A DNA stretch of 43,598 nt from UBA4810 sp002479215 (GTDB lineage Bacteria; Desulfobacterota; Syntrophia; Syntrophales; Smithellaceae): NCBI GenBank assembly GCA_049514435.1, contig JBEKVB010000018.1, positions 1 through 43,598 of the forward strand, read 5' to 3'. This document shows positions 9,193 through 19,214 of the stretch, in pieces. The position numbers and the translations under genes are program-made. The notes under the pieces are model-generated. The model did not search any database and was not told the origin of the DNA. It saw only the letters and a program-made list of their open reading frames with translations. The stretch's first letter is position 1. The number at the start of each line of letters is the position of its first letter.

Positions 9193-10278
9193 CTAATTCA
9201 TCTTGGCCATTAATTTAATACAGGCATCAACTATATTTGCCGCTGCGTTTATATTTCCGAGTCTGGCCGAGTTTTTTTCCAGTTTTTTTAATTTTTTTTC
9301 ATCGCTTAACAAATTTTCCAATACTCCGAACAATTTGCCGCTGGTTAGTTCGCTCTCGTTAATTACAACTGCCGCTCCGGCATCCGCCATAGCCTGGGCG
9401 TTTTTTGTTTGATGATCATTGGCCGCCCAGGGATAAGGGATTAATATCGCCGCTTTGCCCGAAGCGGTAATTTCTGCAAGCGAAGTAGCCCCGGCACGAC
9501 AAACGATTAAATCCGCTGCCGCATAAGCTCCGGCCATATCGACAATAAAAGGCATAACTTTCGCTTTGATACCGAATTTTTCATAAGCTTGTCTCACTTT
9601 CTCCAGTTGTTTTGTTCCGGTCTGGTGCATCACGCGGATCTTGTTTTTCATTTTTTGTAATTGTGACAACATATTTATCATAGCTTTATTAATTGTCACT
9701 GCTCCTTGCGATCCACCGAAAACAAGCAGTTGCCAAAAATCTTTCTTTCCTTTTTCCACATATCTCCCTGCGACAAATGCCGCCCTTACCGGATTACCGC
9801 TAATAATCACTTTTCTCTTAGGAAACCATGTTTGTGTTTGCGCGTATGTTACAAAAATTACTTTTACAAATTTACCCAAAATCCTGTTAGTGATACCGGG
9901 CAGGGCATTTTGTTCCGCAATTGCTGTAGGTATGCCCATAAAATGGGCAGTTAGCACTGCCGGTCCTGAAGCATAACCACCCACGCCAATAACAATATGC
10001 GGATTAAACTGCTTCAAAACGCGCCTTGATTGCCACATGCTTTGCGGAACCTGATAAGCGCTTCTTACCATTGCTTTTAGTCCCCGTCCTTTGACTCCCT
10101 CGATTTCAATTGTCCTGAGCTCATAACCTAGTTGCCCAAGCAACTTGCCTTCAATACCTTTTTTTGTTCCAATAAAAATTATTTGCGCTTTATCGTCCCT
10201 TCTCAAAAATTCTTCGGCTATGGCAATACCGGGGAACAGGTGACCTCCCGTTCCTCCTCCCGCGATTACAATTCGCAT
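9193..10278 (-). CDS. murG: MurG GlcNAc transferase (lipid II synthase)
   Basis: Peripheral inner-membrane GT-B glycosyltransferase that transfers GlcNAc from UDP-GlcNAc to lipid I to make lipid II. The 361-residue protein begins with the donor-loop motif AGGGTGGHLFPG (about 6-17) and has the second glycine loop GGSQGA (about 190-195) and the C-terminal RAGATSLAEI (about 260-269) that binds the UDP-sugar. A GGAG Shine-Dalgarno precedes the ATG. It lies between ftsW and murC. Confidence 0.96.
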   Translation of the reverse strand: MRIVIAGGGTGGHLFPGIAIAEEFLRRDDKAQIIFIGTKKGIEGKLLGQLGYELRTIEIEGVKGRGLKAMVRSAYQVPQSMWQSRRVLKQFNPHIVIGVGGYASGPAVLTAHFMGIPTAIAEQNALPGITNRILGKFVKVIFVTYAQTQTWFPKRKVIISGNPVRAAFVAGRYVEKGKKDFWQLLVFGGSQGAVTINKAMINMLSQLQKMKNKIRVMHQTGTKQLEKVRQAYEKFGIKAKVMPFIVDMAGAYAAADLIVCRAGATSLAEITASGKAAILIPYPWAANDHQTKNAQAMADAGAAVVINESELTSGKLFGVLENLLSDEKKLKKLEKNSARLGNINAAANIVDACIKLMAKMN

Positions 10279-10332
10279 TTCTCAACTCCGGACAAAATTA
10301 AATTTGTTTTTTCCCCGTAAATACACCCACCT

Positions 10333-11457
10333 TTATCCGTCTTTTGTTCGGGCGGCATGAGCAGAAATATTCAATAGAATGCCGACAGCTGTCATGCTCA
10401 TGATAAATGCAGTTCCGCCGTAACTTAAAAAAGGCAATACTAAACCTTTCAATGGTATAAGTCCCATTACGCCGGCAATATTGATGAATGCCTCCAAGGC
10501 AATCACCATAGTCAAGCCGGCAGCCAACAATGTTCCAAAAAGATCAGGCGCTTTTAGAGCTATCATAAAGCCACGTAAGGCAAAAAGTGCAAACAGGGCA
10601 ATCACGATAGTCACTCCAATAAAACCGCTTTCCTCCGCGATGGTAGAGAGAATAAAATCAGTGTGCGGTTCGGGCAAATAAAATAATTTTTGCATGCCAT
10701 CGCCTATTCCCACGCCAAAAGTACCCCCGGAGCCAAAAGATAGTAGCGATTGGATAATTTGAAAACCAGTATTGCTCGCATCTTTCCAAGGATCTAAAAA
10801 TGCAGTTAAACGCGTCAGTCTGTATCCTTTGTGCAGAATCAGTAATATCCCCACAGGAATAAAAGCCGTCATCAAAAGTAAAAGATGCTTTATCCGCGAA
10901 CCAGCAATAGACAACATCAAAAATAAGATTGTTGCTATAATTACAGCGGTGCCGAAATCAGGTTCCAGTAAAACCAGCAAAATAACTAGCGATATAATAA
11001 TCAGGGGAAAGAGAATTCCCTTGCTGAAATTTTTTAATTGACTTGCCTTGCGGGCCAATAAATGCGCAAGAAAAACCACCATGGCAATTTTAACCATCTC
11101 CGTTACCTGAAAGGAAATGCCGCCGACATTCAACCAGCGCATCGCCCCTCCCCGTTTTATTCCTATACTTGGTATCAGGAGAATTACGAGTAATATTAGT
11201 GATAACAACATCCCGGGATAAGCCACTTTTTTTAATTGTGTGTAAGGAATTTTGGTCATCAATACCATCAAAACCAGACCTAAAAATACGAACAAGATTT
11301 GCTTTTTCAAAAAATATTGGCTGTCCTTAAATTTTTCCAACGCAATAATGGAACTGGATGAATAAATCATCGCCGTGCCGACAGTCACCAAAATCAAAGT
11401 AACCAGAAGCAAAATAATGTCCGGTGTCTTATCCTCTTTTTTAACCGCAGCATCCAT
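10333..11457 (-). CDS. ftsW: Septal peptidoglycan polymerase FtsW (SEDS family)
   Basis: A 374-residue polytopic membrane protein with about ten hydrophobic segments and the SEDS hallmarks: EPDFGTA (about 166-172), PEPHTDFI (about 245-252) and the late LPFLSYGG segment (about 343-350). SEDS proteins polymerise glycan from lipid II, and FtsW works with the transpeptidase FtsI encoded earlier in this cluster. The start overlaps murD's stop by one base. Confidence 0.95.
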   Translation of the reverse strand: MDAAVKKEDKTPDIILLLVTLILVTVGTAMIYSSSSIIALEKFKDSQYFLKKQILFVFLGLVLMVLMTKIPYTQLKKVAYPGMLLSLILLVILLIPSIGIKRGGAMRWLNVGGISFQVTEMVKIAMVVFLAHLLARKASQLKNFSKGILFPLIIISLVILLVLLEPDFGTAVIIATILFLMLSIAGSRIKHLLLLMTAFIPVGILLILHKGYRLTRLTAFLDPWKDASNTGFQIIQSLLSFGSGGTFGVGIGDGMQKLFYLPEPHTDFILSTIAEESGFIGVTIVIALFALFALRGFMIALKAPDLFGTLLAAGLTMVIALEAFINIAGVMGLIPLKGLVLPFLSYGGTAFIMSMTAVGILLNISAHAARTKDG

Positions 11458-12800
11458 TAAAGATCCCTCACCGCTTTCTTGAAAAAATCGCCCCGTTCTT
11501 TATAATCAGTAAATTCATCAAAGCTCGCACAACCGGGAGAAAGCAAAATAACATCACCAGGCTGTGAATTTTTGTAAGCGATCTCGATTGCTTCCCCCAA
11601 TTTTAATTTTTTTAGTACCGGAACAGTTTCACCAATTAACGAAGCAATACGATTTTGTGCCTCGCCAAATAAAATTACCTTTTTTGTTTTTGTAGGCAGC
11701 AATGGCTTTAAAGTTTCAAAATCTCCGTCTTTATCACGGCCGCCTAAAAGTAAAATGACAGGCTGAGCAAATGTATCCAATGCCCTGATGACAGAACCGA
11801 CATTAGTTCCCTTGGAATCATCGTAAAATTTAACCGAATTCTTCTCGCCTGCAAATTCAATGCGATGCGGTAATCCACGAAAATCAGCAATAGAGGCTAT
11901 GATATTCTCGGGGCTACACCTGCAGAATCGGGCCACAATTATCGCGGCCATCACATTTTCCACATTATGCAGGCCGGGAATTTTAATCATGCTTAAAGGA
12001 TATTGCTCCTCTCCGTTATCCGGCATTCTAAAAATGATAGTATTATTTTTAAGAAATATTCCCGATTTCAATTCATCCGATGAACTGAATTTAACAATTT
12101 TCGAACGAATGTTTTTTTCTATTCCTTCTTGCGCCGGATCAGCCGCATTAAGAATTGCAATATCGTTTTTATCTTGTCTGGCAAACACCCTGGCCTTAAT
12201 GCGGCGGTACTCAGCAAAGGAGCCGTGATAGTTGAAGTGATCGCTGGTCACATTCAAAAGCATCGCTATAAAAGGATGGAACTTATCTACCCACTGTAAT
12301 TGGAAACTGCTTATTTCAGCTACCACAAAATCATCTTTATTTGAGCTCTCCATATATCCAATCAATGGAGTACCGATGTTGCCTCCCACAAATATTTTTT
12401 TCCCTGAATGCTTCAATATTTCGCCCAATAGGGTAGTTGTAGTTGTTTTTCCATTGGTGCCCGTTACCGCAATTAATGGAATTTTCAAAAATCGGTAAGC
12501 CAATTCAATTTCGCTGATAACGGGTATTTTTTTCTTCAATGCCGCGACTAACAAATCGTTATAAGGAAGAACGCCGGGAGAAGGAATAACCATGCGGGCA
12601 CCCGCTAAAACATCGACATTGTATTTACCGATTTCCAACCATTTTTCTTTGGCAATAAGCTCAAACTCAGCACTCCACTGGTCGAATGGTTTTTCGTCTG
12701 TTACCGTCACCTTTGCGCCCTGTTTGCCTAAAAATAAGGCTGTGGCAATTCCCGTTTTGCCCATCCCTATGACAACTATTTTTTTACCGGCAAAATGCAT
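11457..12800 (-). CDS. murD: UDP-N-acetylmuramoyl-L-alanine-D-glutamate ligase MurD
   Basis: Cytoplasmic Mur ligase that adds D-glutamate to UDP-MurNAc-L-Ala. The 447-residue product has the N-terminal Rossmann motif IGMGKTGIATALF (about 11-23), the ATPase loop VTGTNGKTTTTT (about 113-124), the DHFNYHGS segment (about 185-192) and the C-terminal FYDDSKGTNVGS (about 314-325) and LLSPGCASFD (about 420-429) blocks typical of MurD. It is 7 bp downstream of mraY. Confidence 0.96.
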   Translation of the reverse strand: MHFAGKKIVVIGMGKTGIATALFLGKQGAKVTVTDEKPFDQWSAEFELIAKEKWLEIGKYNVDVLAGARMVIPSPGVLPYNDLLVAALKKKIPVISEIELAYRFLKIPLIAVTGTNGKTTTTTLLGEILKHSGKKIFVGGNIGTPLIGYMESSNKDDFVVAEISSFQLQWVDKFHPFIAMLLNVTSDHFNYHGSFAEYRRIKARVFARQDKNDIAILNAADPAQEGIEKNIRSKIVKFSSSDELKSGIFLKNNTIIFRMPDNGEEQYPLSMIKIPGLHNVENVMAAIIVARFCRCSPENIIASIADFRGLPHRIEFAGEKNSVKFYDDSKGTNVGSVIRALDTFAQPVILLLGGRDKDGDFETLKPLLPTKTKKVILFGEAQNRIASLIGETVPVLKKLKLGEAIEIAYKNSQPGDVILLSPGCASFDEFTDYKERGDFFKKAVRDL

Positions 12801-12807
12801 ACGCCCT

Positions 12808-13887
12808 CTAACGTAACTTCAATGTGCTCATAGCCATTAGGGCTAACAATATAGAAATAATCCAAAAACGCACGATTACTTTCGGCTCCGCCCACCCCTT
12901 CAATTCAAAATGGTGATGCAGAGGAGCCATGCGAAAAATTCGCTTCCCCTGTGTCAGCTTAAAATAACCAACTTGAAAGATTACCGAAAAAGTCTCCATG
13001 ACAAATATACCACCGACAATAGCAAGCAATATTTCTTGTTTGGTTATAATTGCCATTGTTCCTAGCGCTCCTCCGAGTGAAAGCGAGCCGACATCTCCCA
13101 TAAATACTTCCGCGGGATATGCATTAAACCAAAGGAAGCCAAGAGCTGCACCCACAAGTGCCCCGCAAAATACAGCCAATTCACCGGCACCGGAAACATG
13201 AGGAATCTGTAAATATGAAGCTACCTTCACATTTCCGGCAAAGTAGGCAAAAAGAACATAAGTGGCAAAACAGATTGTCGCAGGTCCAATAGCCAAACCA
13301 TCAAGGCCATCAGTAAGATTTACGGCATTAGCTGCCCCCACTATAATAAAAGTAGAAAGCACAACATAACCCCAACCAAGGTTCGGTGATACAGTTTTAA
13401 AAAACGGAATGGCTACTTGCGAATTAAACCCTGGTTTCAAATAAAGAATCACACTGACAAACAGAGCGATTACAATTTCCATGGCCAACTTTGCTTTTCC
13501 GGATATACCATGGGAACTCTTACCGGCCAGTTTGCGATAATCGTCAACAAATCCAACCAACCCATAACCGACTGTTACGAGCAATATCAACCAAATGTAA
13601 TTAATGGAAAGGTCTGTCCAAAGCAGGGTGGAAAAAACTACTGCAAAGATTATCAATATTCCCCCCATCGTGGGAGTGCCTTTCTTGAGCAAATGGCTTT
13701 GCGGCCCATCTTCCCTTATCTGCTGATCGATTTGTAAACTTTGTAATTTTTGAATAAGCGGTGGACCAACCACCAGGCAAATCAAAAGCGCGGTGATTGA
13801 CGCAAAAATTGTCCGGAAAGTTATATAACGGAATACGTTAAAAAACGAATAAGATGTATGTAAAGGATATAATAAATAATAAATCAC
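12808..13887 (-). CDS. mraY: Phospho-MurNAc-pentapeptide transferase MraY
   Basis: Integral membrane enzyme that moves phospho-MurNAc-pentapeptide from UDP onto undecaprenyl phosphate, making lipid I. The 359-residue sequence starts with the conserved LLYPLHTSYSFFNVFRYITF and contains the catalytic FVDDYRKL (about 111-118), NAVNLTDGLDGLA (about 187-199) and MAPLHHHFELKGW (about 321-333) motifs with about ten membrane helices. It lies between murF and murD. Confidence 0.97.
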   Translation of the reverse strand: MIYYLLYPLHTSYSFFNVFRYITFRTIFASITALLICLVVGPPLIQKLQSLQIDQQIREDGPQSHLLKKGTPTMGGILIIFAVVFSTLLWTDLSINYIWLILLVTVGYGLVGFVDDYRKLAGKSSHGISGKAKLAMEIVIALFVSVILYLKPGFNSQVAIPFFKTVSPNLGWGYVVLSTFIIVGAANAVNLTDGLDGLAIGPATICFATYVLFAYFAGNVKVASYLQIPHVSGAGELAVFCGALVGAALGFLWFNAYPAEVFMGDVGSLSLGGALGTMAIITKQEILLAIVGGIFVMETFSVIFQVGYFKLTQGKRIFRMAPLHHHFELKGWAEPKVIVRFWIISILLALMAMSTLKLR

Positions 13888-13904
13888 TTTTAACTATCTC
13901 CCGA

Positions 13905-15356
13905 CTAATGGATTTTTTTGTTGTTATTCCCACCTGTTTTTTCGCCGTCAAAATCTTCGTATATTTTAGCCGCTATTTTTTCCATTTTCATCCGGCGGGA
14001 ACCTTTCACTAATATCCAATCGCCTTTTTTTAAATTCTTTTTCAAATAATTCATGTTTTCTTCACTATCGGACGAAAAATAGATATTTTGTGACGGCAGT
14101 CCGCCTTCCATAGCTCCGGCGGCTGTTACCGCAGAAAAATCACCCTGAAGAAAAAGTGCATTGACTCCAATCGTCGCTATCAGCATTCCGATCCGGCGAT
14201 GCATTTTATCAGCCGCCTCTCCCAACTCCAGCATATCGCCTAAAAAGACATAACAATTATGGTGGTTTTTTAAATCTTTTAATGTCATTAGCGCTTCCCT
14301 TACCGAAGACGGGTTGGCATTGTACGAATCATCTAAAAGGTAAGCACCGTTTCTTAATTTGACTATTTCCATGCGCCCGCTAAACGGCCGGAAAGCCTTC
14401 AGACCTTCCGTTATTATTTCATCGTTAATGCCCACAGCCCGGGCTGTCGCCGCTGCCGCCATAGCATTATAAACATGATGGATGCCGACAATTTTCATTT
14501 CTACTTTTTGCATTTTAGCGCCGATAACTAAGTTAAAGCACATTCCTTTGACGCTATTTTTTCCAATATCTTTCACCGAAATATCTGCATTGGAGCTCAT
14601 TCCAAAAGTAATACGCCTGCCTTTCCATTTTTCGGCAATAATTCTTACGTGCTCATCATCAAGATTGATTATGGCAATGCCGTTCTTATCCATATTATAA
14701 AATAAGTCACCTTTTTCTTCGCGCACACCGTCAATGGAGCCGAATCCCTCTAAATGCGCCGGTCCAATATTTGTTATCAGTGCTATGTCCGGCTCAGCAA
14801 TTTGAGTCAGTCGCTTTATTTCTCCGCGAGTATTCGTGCCCATTTCTAAAATGACGAGTTCATATTCATCATTAATACGAAATATCGTCTGCGGCAGACC
14901 GATCAAATTGTTTAAATTGCCCTCGGTTTTCATAACATTTTTCTTTTGACCGATGATTGCAGCCATCATTTCTTTAGTTGTTGTCTTGCCGGAGGAGCCA
15001 GTTAAGCCAACCACGGGAATAGAAAATTTTCTTCTCCACTGATGAGCCAAATCCCCCAGCGCGGCTAAAGTATCGGCAACCTTGATCACCGCAACGGCAG
15101 TATTTACGGAAGTTTGCTTAATCTTTTGTTCGTCATGTACTAACACTCCGGCGGCATCTTTATCCAGAGCTTCCTGCAAAAAATTATGGCCGTCAAACCT
15201 TTCACCTTGGAGTGCCACAAAAATATTTCCTTTACTTACCAGCCTTGAATCAGTCGAAATTCCATAAAATAGATTTTCCGAAGCACCGGAAATTAAAACC
15301 CCTCCAGTAGCTTTCAGTATTTCTTCCATTGTAAATATCGCTGAAACATTATTCAT
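13905..15356 (-). CDS. murF: UDP-MurNAc-tripeptide-D-Ala-D-Ala ligase MurF
   Basis: Mur ligase that adds the D-Ala-D-Ala dipeptide to complete the UDP-MurNAc-pentapeptide. At 483 residues it has the substrate domain with IFVALQGERFDGHNF (about 45-59), the ATP loop LTGSSGKTTTKE (about 118-129), EMGTNTRGEI (about 165-174) and the C-terminal LLDDSYNANPSS (about 339-350). Its D-Ala-D-Ala must come from a ddl gene elsewhere, since none lies in this cluster. Confidence 0.95.
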   Translation of the reverse strand: MNNVSAIFTMEEILKATGGVLISGASENLFYGISTDSRLVSKGNIFVALQGERFDGHNFLQEALDKDAAGVLVHDEQKIKQTSVNTAVAVIKVADTLAALGDLAHQWRRKFSIPVVGLTGSSGKTTTKEMMAAIIGQKKNVMKTEGNLNNLIGLPQTIFRINDEYELVILEMGTNTRGEIKRLTQIAEPDIALITNIGPAHLEGFGSIDGVREEKGDLFYNMDKNGIAIINLDDEHVRIIAEKWKGRRITFGMSSNADISVKDIGKNSVKGMCFNLVIGAKMQKVEMKIVGIHHVYNAMAAAATARAVGINDEIITEGLKAFRPFSGRMEIVKLRNGAYLLDDSYNANPSSVREALMTLKDLKNHHNCYVFLGDMLELGEAADKMHRRIGMLIATIGVNALFLQGDFSAVTAAGAMEGGLPSQNIYFSSDSEENMNYLKKNLKKGDWILVKGSRRMKMEKIAAKIYEDFDGEKTGGNNNKKIH

Positions 15357-15365
15357 CTATCTATT

Positions 15366-16889
15366 TTAGTAACCCCTCAATGTCAAAGCTTGCCGAACGA
15401 CAACACGATCATCAAACGGTGTTTTATTTGTTCCCAGAATTTGATAATCTTCATGACCTTTACCCGCAATCAATATAATATCCCCCTTTTGGGCTATATT
15501 GATCGCTTTTTCAATTGCCTTTTTTCGCTCAGGAATTATCACATAAGAATGAATACTATTATTGATTTCCAGTTGATCAGCCGTTAATTTTTTTACTTTA
15601 TTCTGATCGATTCCACTTTCTATTTCTGTAATGATAGCCATTGGATCTTCCAGACGTGGATTATCCGAAGTCACAATAGTCAGATCACTGAAATCAGTGG
15701 CTGCTTTACCCATGAGTGGTCTCTTGCCGCGATCTCTATTACCGCCGCAACCAAATACAGTAATGATTCGTTTTTTTCTGAATTGGGCCAAATTTTGCAG
15801 AACCTGCTTTAAAGCATCTGCTTTGTGCGCATAATCAACAAGAACATTGAGGCCGGAAGGAGTATTAATTTTCTCCAATCGTCCAGGCACATAGGACAAA
15901 CTTTCAATGCCCGCTTTAATTACCGTCGGAGGAATTTGTAGCGCCAGCGCAGCGGCACAAGCAGCCAAAATATTATAAATGTTAAACTTGCCGATAAGTG
16001 GTGTCTCTATCGAAATAGTTTTCCCCGCCAAATTAATCTTCGCTTTTATCCCCGTCAGTGACAATTCATAACTTGCCGCCTTCACTGGATTTTCTTTTTC
16101 CATGCCATAAGTCAGCGCTGGTAACGCCACTTCCTGTAAAATTCTTTTTCCCCAACTATCATCGCCATTAATAACCATTTTTTGCGGATGCGTTTTTTTG
16201 CTTTGCGGTAACACTTCGGCAAAAAATCTCTTTTTTGCCTGAAAGTAATTTTCCATTGTTAGATGATAATCAAGGTGTTCTGGAGTAAGGTTGGTAAAAA
16301 CACCCAAATCAAAGTCGCAATCGTCAATTCTTCTTAAGTCGATCGCGTGGGAAGAAACTTCCGCTACAACGTGGGTCACTCCATCATCGGCCATTTCTCT
16401 GATGATTTTCTGCAATTCATAAGATTCCGGTGTTGTGTTCGGCGCCGGATAGGTTTTATTATTGTAGCGATAATTGATTGTGCCTAAGACGCCGCATTTA
16501 AAACCGGCCGCTTTAAATATTGATTCCAGAAGATAGGTAATTGTCGTTTTACCGTTTGTTCCTATTACAGCAATCAACGCCAGATTTTCGGAGGGATTTG
16601 CAAAATAGTTCTTGGCTAAAATACCTAAAGCGCGCCTGCTGTTGGCGACTTTAATTGCCGTTACTTGAGGCGGTAACTGGAAATCTTTTTCATAAACGAC
16701 AAAACGCGCACCATTAGCTATAGCCTCTTCAATAAAATCATGGCCGTCGTGTTGTAAACCGGCAATAGCCACAAACAGAGATTCTTTTTCACATTTATCC
16801 GCGGCGTAACACACATTGGACACGTCTGCCGATAAGGCTTCGGGGACGTTGATTACATCTATTCCCTCGAGCAAATGCACCAGTTTCAT
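15366..16889 (-). CDS. murE: UDP-MurNAc-L-Ala-D-Glu:meso-diaminopimelate ligase MurE
   Basis: Mur ligase that adds the third residue of the stem peptide. The 507-residue product has the SLFVAIAGLQHDGHDFI block (about 37-53), the ATP loop GTNGKTTITYLL (about 109-120), the EVSSHAID segment and, decisively, SDNPRLEDP (about 405-413). DNPR is the recognised meso-diaminopimelate selectivity motif, so the cell wall is predicted to be of the DAP type. It lies 9 bp from murF and 7 bp after ftsI. Confidence 0.96.
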   Translation of the reverse strand: MKLVHLLEGIDVINVPEALSADVSNVCYAADKCEKESLFVAIAGLQHDGHDFIEEAIANGARFVVYEKDFQLPPQVTAIKVANSRRALGILAKNYFANPSENLALIAVIGTNGKTTITYLLESIFKAAGFKCGVLGTINYRYNNKTYPAPNTTPESYELQKIIREMADDGVTHVVAEVSSHAIDLRRIDDCDFDLGVFTNLTPEHLDYHLTMENYFQAKKRFFAEVLPQSKKTHPQKMVINGDDSWGKRILQEVALPALTYGMEKENPVKAASYELSLTGIKAKINLAGKTISIETPLIGKFNIYNILAACAAALALQIPPTVIKAGIESLSYVPGRLEKINTPSGLNVLVDYAHKADALKQVLQNLAQFRKKRIITVFGCGGNRDRGKRPLMGKAATDFSDLTIVTSDNPRLEDPMAIITEIESGIDQNKVKKLTADQLEINNSIHSYVIIPERKKAIEKAINIAQKGDIILIAGKGHEDYQILGTNKTPFDDRVVVRQALTLRGY

Positions 16890-16896
16890 ATCAACC

Positions 16897-18873
16897 TCAA
16901 TTATTTAACTCAAAAACAGCTTTACACACGCGTTCGGCCCCCAGTGATACGTTTGCCTCTGGATATTGTCGTACCACCCAGCCGCTGCCTGATACTTTTA
17001 GTTCTATTGATCTGGCCTTTGCTTTTTTCATGGCTTCCCTGATCGTCATGCCCGTGAAATCAGGCATTACAGACTCATCATTGCCGGCAATATTCTGCTG
17101 AGTATAATTTTGTTGAGCTGAAACGAGTTGCATCTTATTTGTTTTATCTTGTTCAAAAATCGGTGTTTCTCGAATATTCGTTTTAAAGCAATTCAGTATT
17201 TGCTCCCCAATATTTTTAAATACTGGCGCTGCAGCCACTCCACCCCACTTATCACTTTGCGGTTCATCCAAAATCACCAAAATAGCAACTTGTGGATTCT
17301 CGGCAGGGAAAAAACCAACAAAAGACGTGCGCACTTTTTCCGATGAATACTCGCCGCGGGCAAAGTCGAATTTTTGAGAAGTTCCTGTCTTACCGGCAAC
17401 AGTAACATTAATAATACGCGCACTTTTACCCGTGCCGTCTGCAGCCTCGACAACCTCCGTAAGCATTTTAGTGAGGCGCTTCGCCACTGCAGGGGAAATA
17501 ACTTTACGCGCTACCGTTGGCGTGTACATTTTTATCAGACGATCAGTGCTATTGGTAAAACCGCGCACAATGTAGGGCTTCATTAAAATTCCATCGTTGG
17601 CGATGGCCGACATCGCGGTAATCAATTGAATTGCCGTAACTGAAACACCTTGGCCAAAAGCAATAGAAGCAGTATCAACCTTCGCCCAATTTTCCGCCGG
17701 CCTTACCAATCCCGAAGATTCGCCGGGCAGGTCTATACCTGTTTTTGCTCCGAAGCCAAAACTATTAATATAATCGAAGAACTTTTCTTTTCCCAGCTTT
17801 TGCGCAATTTTTACAGAACCGATATTGCTGGAATATTTTAGTATGTCGCGAACGGTCAGTTGTCCGTGACGCTTTCCGTTTGCTTCATGAATGACATGGT
17901 CTGCGATGGTATAGGTGCCATTTTCGCAGAAAAACTGTGCTGATTCTTTAACAACCTTTTCTTCCAGTGCGCCGGCTACTAAAAAAGGTTTAAACGTTGA
18001 ACCGGGATCAAAACAATCGGCAATGGCGCGGTTACGCCATTTTTCAGGAACAAGCCCATCAATGTTATTGGGATTAAATCCCATTTCGTTGGCGAGAGCC
18101 AATATCTCACCGGTTTTAGGATCCATGACAATGGCGATCCCCGCTTTGGCACGTTTGGAGAGAACGGCTTCTTTCAAATGAGTTTCGACCAGATATTGAA
18201 TTCGATTATCAATGGTTAAAACAAGATTTACGCATTCATCTTTCGCCGTCTCACTTTTTTCGACGCGTAAAAACAATTTCTTCCCTTTAGCATCGCGCGC
18301 CCAAGCCAGCTTGTGCGGTTTTCCTTTTAAGACCTCGTCATATTTATATTCCAATCCCTCCAAGCCGTTGGCATCTGCTCCGACGAAACCTAGCAAATGA
18401 GCGGCCAACTGGCCATTGGGATAAAAGCGTCGCGGTTCTTTGACCAGAAAAATTCCGTCGATTTCCGCAGTTTCAACATTTGCAGCTTGATCCGGTGAGA
18501 TTCTTCTAGCCAGCCAGCAGAAATTTTTCGGTTCCGATATTTTTTTAAAGACTGTTTGTTTATCTAAATTGAGAATCTGGGCTATTTTAGCGGAAGCCTG
18601 AACGGGATCAGCAATTTTGGAAGGATCGGCAAAGACGGAATCAGTCATAATCGATACCGCGAGCTTTTCGCCGTTGCGATCATAAATTACACCTCTTTCC
18701 GGTTGTAACTGCAACGTGGCATTATGTTGTTTTTGAGCTAATATTTTGAGTTTTTGTCCGGAAAAAACCTGTAATTGAAAAGCTCGTGATATCAAAGCAA
18801 TAAATAACACGAGAAAAACCATTAATATGCTGACAATCCTGAATTTTAGCCATTTTTTTGATTCTATCACCAT
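16897..18873 (-). CDS. ftsI: Septal transpeptidase FtsI / PBP3 with C-terminal PASTA domain
   Basis: Class B penicillin-binding protein of 658 residues. It has one N-terminal membrane anchor (about 12-32), a pedestal domain (ERGVIYDRNG at about 59-68) and a transpeptidase domain with all three active-site motifs: STFK (S292, K295), SSN (348-350) and KTG (495-497). A single PASTA domain follows at about 598-657, beginning VMPDFTGMTIREAMKKA. PASTA on FtsI is common in Gram-positives and some Deltaproteobacteria but absent from E. coli FtsI. It acts in the periplasm with FtsW. The 1-bp gap to ftsL suggests coupling. Confidence 0.95.
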   Translation of the reverse strand: MVIESKKWLKFRIVSILMVFLVLFIALISRAFQLQVFSGQKLKILAQKQHNATLQLQPERGVIYDRNGEKLAVSIMTDSVFADPSKIADPVQASAKIAQILNLDKQTVFKKISEPKNFCWLARRISPDQAANVETAEIDGIFLVKEPRRFYPNGQLAAHLLGFVGADANGLEGLEYKYDEVLKGKPHKLAWARDAKGKKLFLRVEKSETAKDECVNLVLTIDNRIQYLVETHLKEAVLSKRAKAGIAIVMDPKTGEILALANEMGFNPNNIDGLVPEKWRNRAIADCFDPGSTFKPFLVAGALEEKVVKESAQFFCENGTYTIADHVIHEANGKRHGQLTVRDILKYSSNIGSVKIAQKLGKEKFFDYINSFGFGAKTGIDLPGESSGLVRPAENWAKVDTASIAFGQGVSVTAIQLITAMSAIANDGILMKPYIVRGFTNSTDRLIKMYTPTVARKVISPAVAKRLTKMLTEVVEAADGTGKSARIINVTVAGKTGTSQKFDFARGEYSSEKVRTSFVGFFPAENPQVAILVILDEPQSDKWGGVAAAPVFKNIGEQILNCFKTNIRETPIFEQDKTNKMQLVSAQQNYTQQNIAGNDESVMPDFTGMTIREAMKKAKARSIELKVSGSGWVVRQYPEANVSLGAERVCKAVFELNN

Positions 18874-18874
18874 A

Positions 18875-19213
18875 TCACTCTCCCGAATTTTTCAAGACAA
18901 TCACTTGATTGTTTTCAGGATAGGACATTTGCAATTTATTTCTGGCTACACTTTCAATTCTTTGCGGTGATTTAAGCATCGCATATTCCAGTTTCAATTT
19001 GTTTTGTTCTTCAAGCTTTTGTTGCCTGGTACTTAATTCTGAGGCAACATTATATTCCAACTCCGTCATGCGAATATGCGATCCGACATAAATCAAAGCG
19101 ACAAACATCAAAACCATAGCAACAACAATAAAATTCGAATACTTCAATCCGGAAGAATTTTTTTTCACTTCGCGAATACGGGGCATTACTTGTGTTCCAA
19201 CAGTTTGTGTCAT
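18875..19213 (-). CDS. ftsL: Cell division protein FtsL
   Basis: A 112-residue bitopic protein with a short basic cytoplasmic N-terminus, one membrane helix (about 26-44, NFIVVAMVLMFVALIYVGS) and a periplasmic heptad-rich segment (ELSTRQQKLEEQNKLKLEYA) that should form the coiled coil with FtsB. It ends with the NKLQMSYPENNQVIVL block typical of FtsL. FtsL is too divergent for motif proof, but size, topology and position between rsmH and ftsI make the assignment firm. Confidence 0.88.
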   Translation of the reverse strand: MTQTVGTQVMPRIREVKKNSSGLKYSNFIVVAMVLMFVALIYVGSHIRMTELEYNVASELSTRQQKLEEQNKLKLEYAMLKSPQRIESVARNKLQMSYPENNQVIVLKNSGE

Positions 19214-19214
19214 T